The notes below the pieces were generated by a model. The model ran no database searches. It saw nothing but the letters and a program-made list of their open reading frames with translations, and was not told where the DNA came from. A stretch of DNA of 6,509 nucleotides from Clostridia bacterium (GTDB lineage Bacteria; Bacillota_A; Clostridia; Lachnospirales; Cellulosilyticaceae). Of this stretch, positions 1 to 6,121 are shown in pieces. Each line of letters opens with the position of its first letter. Positions within the stretch are counted from its first letter, which is position 1. The position numbers and the translations under genes were made by a program. The stretch is from assembly GCA_029239935.1 (NCBI GenBank), contig JARBTY010000178.1:1-6509 (forward strand), given 5' to 3'.

Positions 1-251
1 GCATCTTTGCTTTTCCAAACATACATAGAAAAGAAATTGTGTTGATTCATCTCATCTAAATCGTCTATTTTAAGTATATATTTAGGTCCTTGAGGCAGTT
101 CGCCAATACGCTTAAGCACAGGCACAGAAATCTCAATATAGTCAACCCCGAGTCTCCATAACAACATGCACATCTTGGCAAGCATCTCTCCCGTGGGATA
201 GTCTGCTTCTAAATTGATTGCCGTCAGCGTTCGATCTATAATTTTGAACAT
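1..251 (-). CDS. nifV: Homocitrate synthase-family protein, NifV-omega-like, 5' end only (partial)
   Basis: The first 83 complete codons of a gene that runs off the left edge. The start is an ATG at 251-249, preceded by GGGGTGAGG with 5 nt between GAGG and the start. The N-terminus reads KIIDRTLTAINLEA and then, about 25 residues on, LGVDYIEISVPV. This matches strand 1, helix 1 and strand 2 of the HMGL-like TIM barrel found in homocitrate and isopropylmalate synthases. In NifV the first strand normally continues DTTLRDGEQ, with catalytic and metal-binding residues; here that stretch is replaced by DRTLTAINL, so this chain is unlikely to be catalytic alone. Clostridia are known to split NifV into omega and alpha polypeptides, and the position after nifN-B and a ferredoxin gene fits such a subunit. 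Homocitrate is the organic ligand of FeMo-co. The family call is fairly secure; the omega assignment is inferred, and a neighbouring catalytic NifV-alpha would have to lie beyond the window. Confidence 0.62.
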   Translation of the reverse strand, partial: MFKIIDRTLTAINLEADYPTGEMLAKMCMLLWRLGVDYIEISVPVLKRIGELPQGPKYILKIDDLDEMNQHNFFSMYVWKSKD

Positions 252-278
252 CCCATCCTCACCCCAACTTTTTAGTTT

Positions 279-587
279 TTAAATAACAAGCCTTTCTACT
301 ACTTTTCCGCCTTCTATATGGGATTCCATAATCTCTTCTACATCATCTGCTGTAACATTACCATACCATACGCCTTCTGGATAAACAACTACAACAGGCC
401 CTTTTTCACAAATACCAAAACATCCCGTATTGGTTATCATGACTTCTGAGGATAAATCTCTATCCTGTATCTCTTCCATAAAAGCGTCTACAATACCTAC
501 TGACTTCTTATTAAAGCAAAATCCCTTTTGTGTGCCGTTTGTTCTGCAACTTGTACAGACAAATAAATGATATTTTGGTGTAACCAT
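279..587 (-). CDS. fdx: Thioredoxin-fold [2Fe-2S] ferredoxin of the nif cluster
   Basis: A complete 102-residue protein. Five cysteines lie at 11, 14, 24, 56 and 60, in the order FVCTSC, GFC and TGCFGIC. As I recall it, this is the same length and cysteine layout as the [2Fe-2S] ferredoxin of Clostridium pasteurianum, and the long stretch around VVVYPEGVWYGNVTADDVEE also looks near-identical to it. In that protein Cys11, 24, 56 and 60 bind the cluster, and Cys14 lies in a mobile loop and can substitute. The family has a thioredoxin fold and is related to the NuoE/HoxE [2Fe-2S] domain. The C. pasteurianum protein interacts specifically with the nitrogenase MoFe protein, though its exact redox role is not settled. 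The gene starts 25 nt after nifN-B; GAGGAG at 602-597 is 9 nt from the ATG, and the next gene follows after 27 nt, so it is part of the operon. It is cytoplasmic, with no signal peptide. Confidence 0.95.
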   Translation of the reverse strand: MVTPKYHLFVCTSCRTNGTQKGFCFNKKSVGIVDAFMEEIQDRDLSSEVMITNTGCFGICEKGPVVVVYPEGVWYGNVTADDVEEIMESHIEGGKVVERLVI

Positions 588-596
588 TTCATTTCA

Positions 597-602
597 CTCC
601 TC
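597..602 (-). promoter_or_regulatory. Ribosome binding site of the ferredoxin gene
   Basis: GAGGAG on the minus strand, 9 nt before the ATG at 587-585. Two nearby alternatives, an ATG 5 nt and a GTG 10 nt upstream, are out of frame with the ferredoxin, so the site fixes the start. Confidence 0.8.
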
Positions 603-624
603 ATAATAGTTTTTATAATAGTTG
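601..624. repeat. Short imperfect 12-bp tandem repeat at the nifN-B stop codon
   Basis: Positions 601-612 and 613-624 match at 10 of 12 bases, including an identical 9-mer ATAATAGTT at 603-611 and 615-623. The repeat covers the last leucine codons and TAA stop of nifN-B and runs into the Shine-Dalgarno site of the ferredoxin gene. It looks like a small slippage duplication; no function is implied. Confidence 0.5.
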
Positions 625-3276
625 TTGTGCTGCTTCTTGTACTGCTTTTTCTATTCTGTCATAAGTTTTAAAGACTCTTATGCCTTTATCCATGAGTTTT
701 TTCTCCGGGGCATTCCCGATTCTCACAGTGAGCACACCTTGACAATCCTGTATGGTTTTTAAAATCTTCTCTATTTTATCTTGTTCTTCATCACAAGTAT
801 CAAGGCCTGCGCAATACTTATCTACATCCCTGTTTTCTATATAATTTGACTTACCATCTTTATAGTCATAAATATAAAAGGTTTTGGCATGACCAAAGTG
901 TTCGTCAATCAGCATACCGCTTTTAGAGGCTACCGCAAATCTGATAGGGTCTTTGCCCTCTTCTGCTTTTTGAGTTTCTTCTTTCTTTTCGGGAACTGAA
1001 TAATGCATAGATATATCTTTATCTAAAAGGCCTATGGCATCCGCCCTGCATTGTTTGCAGTGATACATTTGTTCAAGGTGTACGCCGCATTTTTCTCTTA
1101 AAGAAGTAATCTCTTTGTTACTTACCAGCGGTATATTTTCAAAGACGCTTCCTGCAACAGGTATCATCTGCATAATATTGGTGATGCTAGCTCCTAAGCT
1201 TTTTACTTTTTTGACAACCTCTTCTATATGCTCATCATTGATTCCCTTAAGGGTTACAATGTTCACTTTACAGACAAGTCCTCTATCTGCCAGGTATTTT
1301 AGTCCTGAAAGCTGGTTGGCCAATAGTATTGTGGCTCCTTCAACCCCCGAATAAGTGGTTCCAAGGTAACTGACATGTTTGTAAATCTGTGCACCAATTT
1401 TAGGATCTACTGCATTGATTGTAACGGTCACATGGCTGACTCCGAGCTCCAAAAGCTCACTGGCATACATCGGGAGCATCAGTCCATTGGTCGATAGACA
1501 AAAAGTTACATTTTTATCATAAGCTTTAATAAGCGATAATGTTTCTTTTGTTTTGTCAAAGTTTGCAAGGGCATCTCCAGGTCCTGCAATCCCTACAACT
1601 GTTAAGTTAGGTACATCTTTTTTAACCTGAATATATCTTTCCAGTGCTGCCTGTGGCTCTAATACCTGAGTTGTAACCCCTGGGCGGCTTTCATTGGGAC
1701 AATCAAATTTGCGTACACAGTAGTTGCAGCTGATATTACATTTGGGTGCAATGGGCAGATGAATTCTGGCATACTTATGGGCACTGCCACAGCTAAAGCA
1801 AGGATGGGTTTTCTTTTTATCTTCTATTGTAAGTTCCTTTTCTTGCGCCTCTTCTACAGGTAAAGGATTAACTTTTGGGTTGTGTGAGGTCATCTCTTTA
1901 TTATCTCCTTTGTAGTATTTACCATAAAGCTCTTTTCTAAAACCACCTTCTTTAGCTTCAAGTATGGTATTTGTGAGGCTATCAAGGAGCAGCAGACTCC
2001 CTTCATAACCGAGCATCCGAAGTCTTTGACCGCCTATTCTGTCATGTACAGGAAATGCACATCTTACGAGACGGATACCATGCTTTTCTTCTATTCTACG
2101 GCCGTCTGAGCTTCCTATCATAATGTTAGCCTTGTAACGTAGGGCATAGCTTTCGATGGTCTCAAAATCCGCCTCATCCAATGTCACGTAGTGGTCTGCA
2201 AAAACCCTGTCTGCCACATCTTGTATATCTTCTTTCAGCATCTCTTTAAGCTTTGGACATTTGGTTCCTACAGCGGTGACTACCGGCATCATACCGTTTT
2301 CACTGCATAGCCTTGTCATAGAATAGACAAAATCCGGTTCTCCAAATATAACTGCTCTTCCCTCTGCATTGTATTTATGCGAATCAATCATGGCATCTAA
2401 GTAGCGGGCTCTTTCTTCATTAATACTATCTGGAACAGGTTTCCCGCTCAGCTCACACAACACTTTAATGAAGGCATCTGTATCTCTTAAGCCAACCGGC
2501 AGATTCAACTTGGTATAAGGCACCCCGTAATTCTCCATCAAATACTTGCCTGGGGAATAGCTGTCATTTACAAAGGTACTGAGCTCAAGGGTCGCTTTAG
2601 CCCCTGCCATTTCAGCGATAGCTTCAAGGGAAGTTCCCCCTTCTGGAAGCCTATGATACGCGTCGTAATGTCCTCCGTCTAGATTCTTAGATAAGTCGGG
2701 AAGCAGCACATACTCAATCTCTAGCTTTTCCAGCAGATCTTTTAAATATCTTGTGTCTGCTGGGGTGATAGGTCCTGTTATAATGTTTATTTTGCTATTG
2801 GGGGCTTTATTCATCTCTACCGATGAAACAATCCCATAAAGTGCTCTAAAAAACCCTTCATATTGCGTTCCCATATACCCACCTGAGGGTACAGGAATCA
2901 GTTTGACCTGACTTTCCGGATGTCCTTCATAAAACTTTTTGATAATCTGAGAGATATCTTCTCCTATGGTTTCTGCCAAACAAGTGGTCGCAACACCTAT
3001 AACCTTAGGATTGTATTGACTGATAAGGTTCTCTATCCCTGTAATCAGATTCTTTTCACCGCCGTATACCGTGCCGTGCTCCGTAAGGGAAGATGAAGCG
3101 ATATCTACTGGTTCATTGTAATGGGTTGCCATATGACGACGGATGTATGTGCTGCATCCTTGTGACCCATGCAATATACTCATACATTCATTGATGCCAT
3201 AAAAAGCTGTGATAACTCCCATCGGCATACACATTTTACATGGATTGGTTGTCAGGTTAACTAAATGTTTGCTCAT
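613..3276 (-). CDS. nifN-B: NifN-NifB fusion with C-terminal NifX-like domain (FeMo-co biosynthesis)
   Basis: An 887-residue fusion. Residues 1 to about 450 are NifN, the beta-type scaffold subunit paired with NifE; cysteines at 13, 16, 31, 41 and 99 include the NifK-like contexts GSQGC and TTCLAETIG. After a polar linker, about 460-490, comes radical-SAM NifB: HPCFSC from 491, the SAM-cluster motif CNISCNYC with Cys513, 517 and 520, GIAGPGDALAN at 562-572, and HCKQCRADAIG near 740. NifB fuses [4Fe-4S] units and inserts carbide to make the 8Fe core of FeMo-co, which NifEN matures. Residues from about 777 (PIRFAVAS, EHFGHAKTFYIYDY) form a NifX/NafY-like cofactor-binding domain. The frame stays open to 3303, but the ATG at 3276 has AGGAGG 8 nt upstream and overlaps the nifE stop as ATGA, so I start there. 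NifN-B fusion is known in clostridia. An internal ATG at 1893 with its own ribosome site might give free NifB. Confidence 0.96.
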   Translation of the reverse strand: MSKHLVNLTTNPCKMCMPMGVITAFYGINECMSILHGSQGCSTYIRRHMATHYNEPVDIASSSLTEHGTVYGGEKNLITGIENLISQYNPKVIGVATTCLAETIGEDISQIIKKFYEGHPESQVKLIPVPSGGYMGTQYEGFFRALYGIVSSVEMNKAPNSKINIITGPITPADTRYLKDLLEKLEIEYVLLPDLSKNLDGGHYDAYHRLPEGGTSLEAIAEMAGAKATLELSTFVNDSYSPGKYLMENYGVPYTKLNLPVGLRDTDAFIKVLCELSGKPVPDSINEERARYLDAMIDSHKYNAEGRAVIFGEPDFVYSMTRLCSENGMMPVVTAVGTKCPKLKEMLKEDIQDVADRVFADHYVTLDEADFETIESYALRYKANIMIGSSDGRRIEEKHGIRLVRCAFPVHDRIGGQRLRMLGYEGSLLLLDSLTNTILEAKEGGFRKELYGKYYKGDNKEMTSHNPKVNPLPVEEAQEKELTIEDKKKTHPCFSCGSAHKYARIHLPIAPKCNISCNYCVRKFDCPNESRPGVTTQVLEPQAALERYIQVKKDVPNLTVVGIAGPGDALANFDKTKETLSLIKAYDKNVTFCLSTNGLMLPMYASELLELGVSHVTVTINAVDPKIGAQIYKHVSYLGTTYSGVEGATILLANQLSGLKYLADRGLVCKVNIVTLKGINDEHIEEVVKKVKSLGASITNIMQMIPVAGSVFENIPLVSNKEITSLREKCGVHLEQMYHCKQCRADAIGLLDKDISMHYSVPEKKEETQKAEEGKDPIRFAVASKSGMLIDEHFGHAKTFYIYDYKDGKSNYIENRDVDKYCAGLDTCDEEQDKIEKILKTIQDCQGVLTVRIGNAPEKKLMDKGIRVFKTYDRIEKAVQEAAQQLL
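1891..1911 (-). promoter_or_regulatory. Candidate internal ribosome site and start codon for a separate NifB polypeptide
   Basis: Within the NifN-NifB linker the minus strand reads AAAGGAGA (1911-1904), and an ATG lies at 1893-1891, 11 nt after GGAG. The ATG is in frame and would give a 426-residue protein containing the complete NifB and NifX-like domains, beginning about 30 residues before HPCFSC. It may be active, or it may be a relic of an ancestral free-standing nifB start. The sequence alone cannot decide. Confidence 0.35.
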
Positions 3277-3290
3277 AGGCTCTCCCTCCT
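3273..3290 (-). promoter_or_regulatory. nifN-B ribosome site and ATGA overlap with nifE
   Basis: AGGAGG at 3290-3285 sits inside the last codons of nifE, 8 nt before the ATG at 3276. The nifE stop TGA (3275-3273) overlaps this start as ATGA. This is the usual arrangement for coupled translation and suits two subunits needed in equal amounts. It also argues against the longer start at 3303, which would put the start 31 nt inside nifE without this site. Confidence 0.88.
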
Positions 3291-4628
3291 TATATAGTCC
3301 CATACCGGGCTGTTCATACTGAGATTAATTTCTTTGATAAAATTGATAACGCCGATAAATCCTGCTAAAGGATGCTTTCTTTCGTGGTTGTGATCACAAA
3401 AAGCTATTCCTAATTTGTAGGCAAGGGGTCTTTCTTTTACACCGCCGACCAAAATGTCTGCTCCCTTTTCTTTCATAAAGGTCTCAAGCTCTGCAGGGTT
3501 TGCATCATCTAGTACCACTGTACCGGGGTTTACCAGATTTTTAATCATTTCATAATCATCTGGTTTGCCTGTCTGTGTCCCTACTACAACTGTCTCTATA
3601 CCAATCTCATTAAACTGCTTGATCAGCGAGATTGCTTTAAATCCACCACCTACATAGATGGCAGCTTTTTTGCCTTCTAAATTTTTTCTATATTTATTTA
3701 AAAAGTCTTGCAACTTATCTTTTTCATTTTTACATAGCGTTTCTGCTTTTTTAACAGCTTCAGGGTCACCTATTGCCTGAGCTATCCTTATAAGCGAGCT
3801 CGTTGTATCTTCAATTCCAAAAAAGCTTACCTTAACATAAGGAATATCCATTTCCTCTTCCATACGTTTTGCAAGGTATGTCATAGAGCCTGCACACTGA
3901 ACAATATTAAGTCTTGCGGTATTAGCTGTCTTAAGCTGCTCACAGCTGGCATCCCCTGTTATCTGAGCCACTACATCCACACCGATCTGCTTGAGGTAGT
4001 CTTTGATAATCCACATTTCACCTGCCAGGTTGAAATCACCCAATATGTTAATGCCGTTCGTTTTTTCTGCTTTCTGATCTCCTATTAATTCCATAATAGC
4101 ATTACATGCCATTTTATAACCTACTGACTTATGTCCTGCAAAACCTGGGGACATAACAGGTATCACTCTTATATCATGTTTTTTCTCTGCGCTCTTACAG
4201 ACGGCTTTCACATCATCTCCTATAACACCTACTATACAGGTGGCATAAACAAATATAACCTTTGGAGCATAAACACTTGCCACTTCGTCAATCGCCGCTG
4301 CAAGCTTCTTTTCGCCACCAAAGATAACGTCCTTCTCTTCTAAATCTGTTGAAAAACTGTTGCGGTACAAGTCTTCCCCACTGGTAAGACTTCCTCTTAT
4401 ATCCCAAGTATAACTTGCGCAGCCGATAGGGCCATGAACGATATGAAAGGCATCCGTAATGGGATTGAGTACAACCCGTGCCCCGCAGTATACACAGGCT
4501 CTCTGGCTTACTGCTCCTGATACACTTTCAGAATCACAACGAAATGTATCTGTCTTACATCCATCTTTGCAATATATAAAATCTTTTCTCTCTTCCAGTA
4601 ATGCCGTACTTTGATTTTCGCCTTTCAT
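3273..4628 (-). CDS. nifE: Nitrogenase cofactor scaffold subunit NifE
   Basis: A 451-residue, NifD-like protein that, with NifN, forms the scaffold on which the NifB product is matured towards FeMo-co. Cluster-binding cysteines are visible in family contexts: Cys45 in RACVYCGA, Cys70 in GPIGC and Cys131 in YATCIVGVIGDD, which match NifE Cys37, 62 and 124 of Azotobacter. Cys245 in IVQCAGSM fits the Cys250 position implicated in holding the cofactor precursor. The N-terminal region has further cysteines at 20, 24, 31 and 48, of unclear role. NPITDAFHIVHGPIGC and SYTWDIRG are characteristic NifE/NifD sequence. An in-frame TTG lies at 4637 but abuts the GGGG directly; the ATG at 4628 is 9 nt from AAGGGG (4643-4638) and is preferred. 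The gene follows nifK after a 113-nt spacer with two stem-loops, and ends in an ATGA overlap with nifN-B. Confidence 0.96.
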   Translation of the reverse strand: MKGENQSTALLEERKDFIYCKDGCKTDTFRCDSESVSGAVSQRACVYCGARVVLNPITDAFHIVHGPIGCASYTWDIRGSLTSGEDLYRNSFSTDLEEKDVIFGGEKKLAAAIDEVASVYAPKVIFVYATCIVGVIGDDVKAVCKSAEKKHDIRVIPVMSPGFAGHKSVGYKMACNAIMELIGDQKAEKTNGINILGDFNLAGEMWIIKDYLKQIGVDVVAQITGDASCEQLKTANTARLNIVQCAGSMTYLAKRMEEEMDIPYVKVSFFGIEDTTSSLIRIAQAIGDPEAVKKAETLCKNEKDKLQDFLNKYRKNLEGKKAAIYVGGGFKAISLIKQFNEIGIETVVVGTQTGKPDDYEMIKNLVNPGTVVLDDANPAELETFMKEKGADILVGGVKERPLAYKLGIAFCDHNHERKHPLAGFIGVINFIKEINLSMNSPVWDYIRRESL

Positions 4629-4663
4629 GCGTTTCAACCCCTTTTTTAATAGATTTTTAGACG

Positions 4664-4710
4664 TAAGGCTCCAAAGAACTTTAGAGGGTGTATCGTTCTT
4701 TGAAGCCTTA
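4664..4710 (-). promoter_or_regulatory. Long stem-loop in the nifK-nifE spacer
   Basis: The arms 4664-4679 and 4695-4710 pair over 16 positions with a 15-nt loop. The only non-complementary position (4671 against 4703) becomes a G-U wobble in the minus-strand transcript, so the RNA stem is continuous while the opposite strand would have an A-C mismatch. That asymmetry supports an RNA structure read from the minus strand. No U-run follows; the transcript continues CGUCUAAAAAUC, so it is not a classical intrinsic terminator. It more likely protects the upstream nifDK message from 3' decay, marks a processing site, or limits read-through into nifE. Confidence 0.75.
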
Positions 4711-4715
4711 TGATC

Positions 4716-4739
4716 AATAAGTTACTCGAGGAACTTATT
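4716..4739 (-). promoter_or_regulatory. Small stem-loop directly after the nifK stop
   Basis: AATAAGTT (4716-4723) and AACTTATT (4732-4739) are perfect inverted repeats, giving an 8-bp stem with an 8-nt loop that begins 2 nt after the nifK TAA. The stem is AT-rich and weak, with no following U-run. It stands just before the larger stem-loop in the transcript, so the two may act together on nifK message stability. Confidence 0.55.
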
Positions 4740-4741
4740 TC

Positions 4742-6106
4742 TTACATTACCATTTCTAAATCTTCTTCATTACAATCTCTGTCTTGTCTGTCCATTAATG
4801 CTGTCAAGATCAGTTCAACAAGTCTTATAGCACCTTTGTAGCCTACAATAGGCATATAAGAATGAACATATCTATCGATAATTGGGAAACCTGCTCGAAC
4901 CAGAGGAATATCTTCAGCTCTTGCAATATGTTTGCCGTGAGTTCCGCCGATTAAGAGATCAACTGGATCATTTTTAATCCATTGGTGAAGCTCAAATAAA
5001 TCGCCAGGAGCCTTTGCCGTGCAGTCAACCACGCCAGCTTTTTCAAATAATTCTTTTGCTTTTTTATTGAAAGCTTCGCCTGGTGTTCCTGTTACAACAT
5101 ATTTAGGAATCATGCCCATTTCAAGTACCAGTGCTGTAATCCCTAAAACAGTGTCTGGGTCTCCATAAATAGCTACTTTTTTATTGTGGAAGTATGGATG
5201 ACCATCAAGCATAATATCTACCAATTGTCCACGTTCTTCTTCTATTGCATAAGGTACTTCATTTTTTGTAAAACGAGAAAGTGCCATAACGTATTCATCT
5301 GTTGCTGCAACACCTATTGGAAGCGGCATCGCTGTAAAAGGTACACCACATTTTCTCTTAAGGTCGTTGGCTGGTGCTTCTGAAGTAAGCTGACCTAAAG
5401 CAAATGTCAGTTCACTGTCTCCCATAGAAACAATCTCTTCGATTTTAGTTCCGCCTCTTGGGTACATGTCATAATTGCCTGTCATAGGAGCATCTAATAC
5501 GCCACTTGTATCTGGCAGCATAATGTAGGAAGCGCCCATAAGGTCTGCAAGTTTTTTCATTTCTCTCATATCTCCTGGGTTTACAAATCCAGGCATGATA
5601 TTGAGTTTGCCATTACTTACATTGGTTGACTTCGCTAAATATTTAATAAATCCTGAAATCATATTGCCAAAACCAGTAATATGTGAGCCTACGTAACTTG
5701 GGGTATTGGTATGCACAACATATTTACCTTCTGGAATATCTATATCTTGTATAAATGCATTAAGGTCATCTCCGATAGTTTCACTTAAGCAAGTTGTATG
5801 AACTGCAATGATTTCTGGATTGTACATATCAAATATGTTTTTTACAGATGCTTTGATATTCGCTCCGCCTCCAAATACAGAAGAACCTTCTGTAAATGAA
5901 CTGCTGGCAGCAATTGCTGGTTCTTTAAAGTGTCTTGTAAGATACATACGGTGGAAAGAACAGCAGCCTTGTGAACCATGGCTATGAGGCATACATTTGT
6001 GTACACCAAGTGCTGCGTACATCGCACCTACTGGCTGACAAGTTTTTGCTGGATTAATTCTTAACGCACTTCTTTCGGATACCTCTGATGGTGTTAAATC
6101 TAGCAT
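4742..6106 (-). CDS. nifK: Nitrogenase molybdenum-iron protein beta chain NifK
   Basis: A 454-residue beta subunit of the MoFe protein, the component that reduces N2 to ammonia; with NifD it forms an alpha2-beta2 tetramer. The three P-cluster cysteines are present: Cys23 in PAKTCQPVGA, Cys48 in GSQGC and Cys106 in HTTCLSETIGDD, equivalent to Azotobacter Cys70, 95 and 153. Ser137 in TPSYVGSH matches Ser188, which binds the oxidised P-cluster. The first cysteine comes about 47 residues earlier than in Azotobacter, because the N-terminal extension that wraps the alpha subunit there is absent; this is the short clostridial form. The ATG overlaps the nifD stop as TAATG, with AGGAGGTG 9 nt upstream (AGGAGG to ATG), so the two chains are probably translated together. 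Two stem-loops follow the stop. Confidence 0.98.
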   Translation of the reverse strand: MLDLTPSEVSERSALRINPAKTCQPVGAMYAALGVHKCMPHSHGSQGCCSFHRMYLTRHFKEPAIAASSSFTEGSSVFGGGANIKASVKNIFDMYNPEIIAVHTTCLSETIGDDLNAFIQDIDIPEGKYVVHTNTPSYVGSHITGFGNMISGFIKYLAKSTNVSNGKLNIMPGFVNPGDMREMKKLADLMGASYIMLPDTSGVLDAPMTGNYDMYPRGGTKIEEIVSMGDSELTFALGQLTSEAPANDLKRKCGVPFTAMPLPIGVAATDEYVMALSRFTKNEVPYAIEEERGQLVDIMLDGHPYFHNKKVAIYGDPDTVLGITALVLEMGMIPKYVVTGTPGEAFNKKAKELFEKAGVVDCTAKAPGDLFELHQWIKNDPVDLLIGGTHGKHIARAEDIPLVRAGFPIIDRYVHSYMPIVGYKGAIRLVELILTALMDRQDRDCNEEDLEMVM

Positions 6107-6121
6107 TATCTTTCACCTCCT
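6104..6121 (-). promoter_or_regulatory. nifK ribosome site and TAATG overlap with nifD
   Basis: AGGAGGTG at 6121-6114 lies in the last codons of nifD (the AGGER end) and is 9 nt from the nifK ATG, measured from AGGAGG. The nifD TAA (6108-6106) shares one base with the nifK ATG (6106-6104). This suggests translational coupling, which suits the 1:1 alpha-beta stoichiometry. Confidence 0.85.

Noticed and set aside
1115..1354. Plus-strand and overlapping minus-strand open frames inside nifN-B, nifE and nifK (for example 1115-1354, 4131-4343, 5186-5383, 5842-6027 and 6088-6270).
   Set aside because: They lie wholly or mostly opposite or within clear nif genes. Their translations are cysteine- and phenylalanine-rich shadow sequences without recognisable domains.
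3277..3303. Longer start for nifN-B at the ATG at 3303, adding nine residues (MGLYKEGEP).
   Set aside because: It lies inside nifE, and the AGGAGG at 3290-3285 falls within the extra codons at the proper distance for the ATG at 3276, which also makes the ATGA overlap. The extension has no resemblance to NifN N-termini.
4629..4637. TTG start for nifE at 4637.
   Set aside because: The only Shine-Dalgarno-like bases (AAGGGG, 4643-4638) directly abut the TTG, which leaves no spacing. The ATG at 4628 has 9 nt.
4645..4680. Possible internal promoter for nifE on the minus strand (TTGGAG, 17 nt, TATTAA).
   Set aside because: Only three and four of six bases match the consensus. Transcription would begin almost at the ribosome site, and the putative -35 lies in the long hairpin arm. 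I do not support it.
4664..4710. Intrinsic terminator after nifK.
   Set aside because: The stem is good, but no U-run follows it in the transcript, and nifE downstream has no convincing promoter of its own. A stability, processing or partial-attenuation element fits better.
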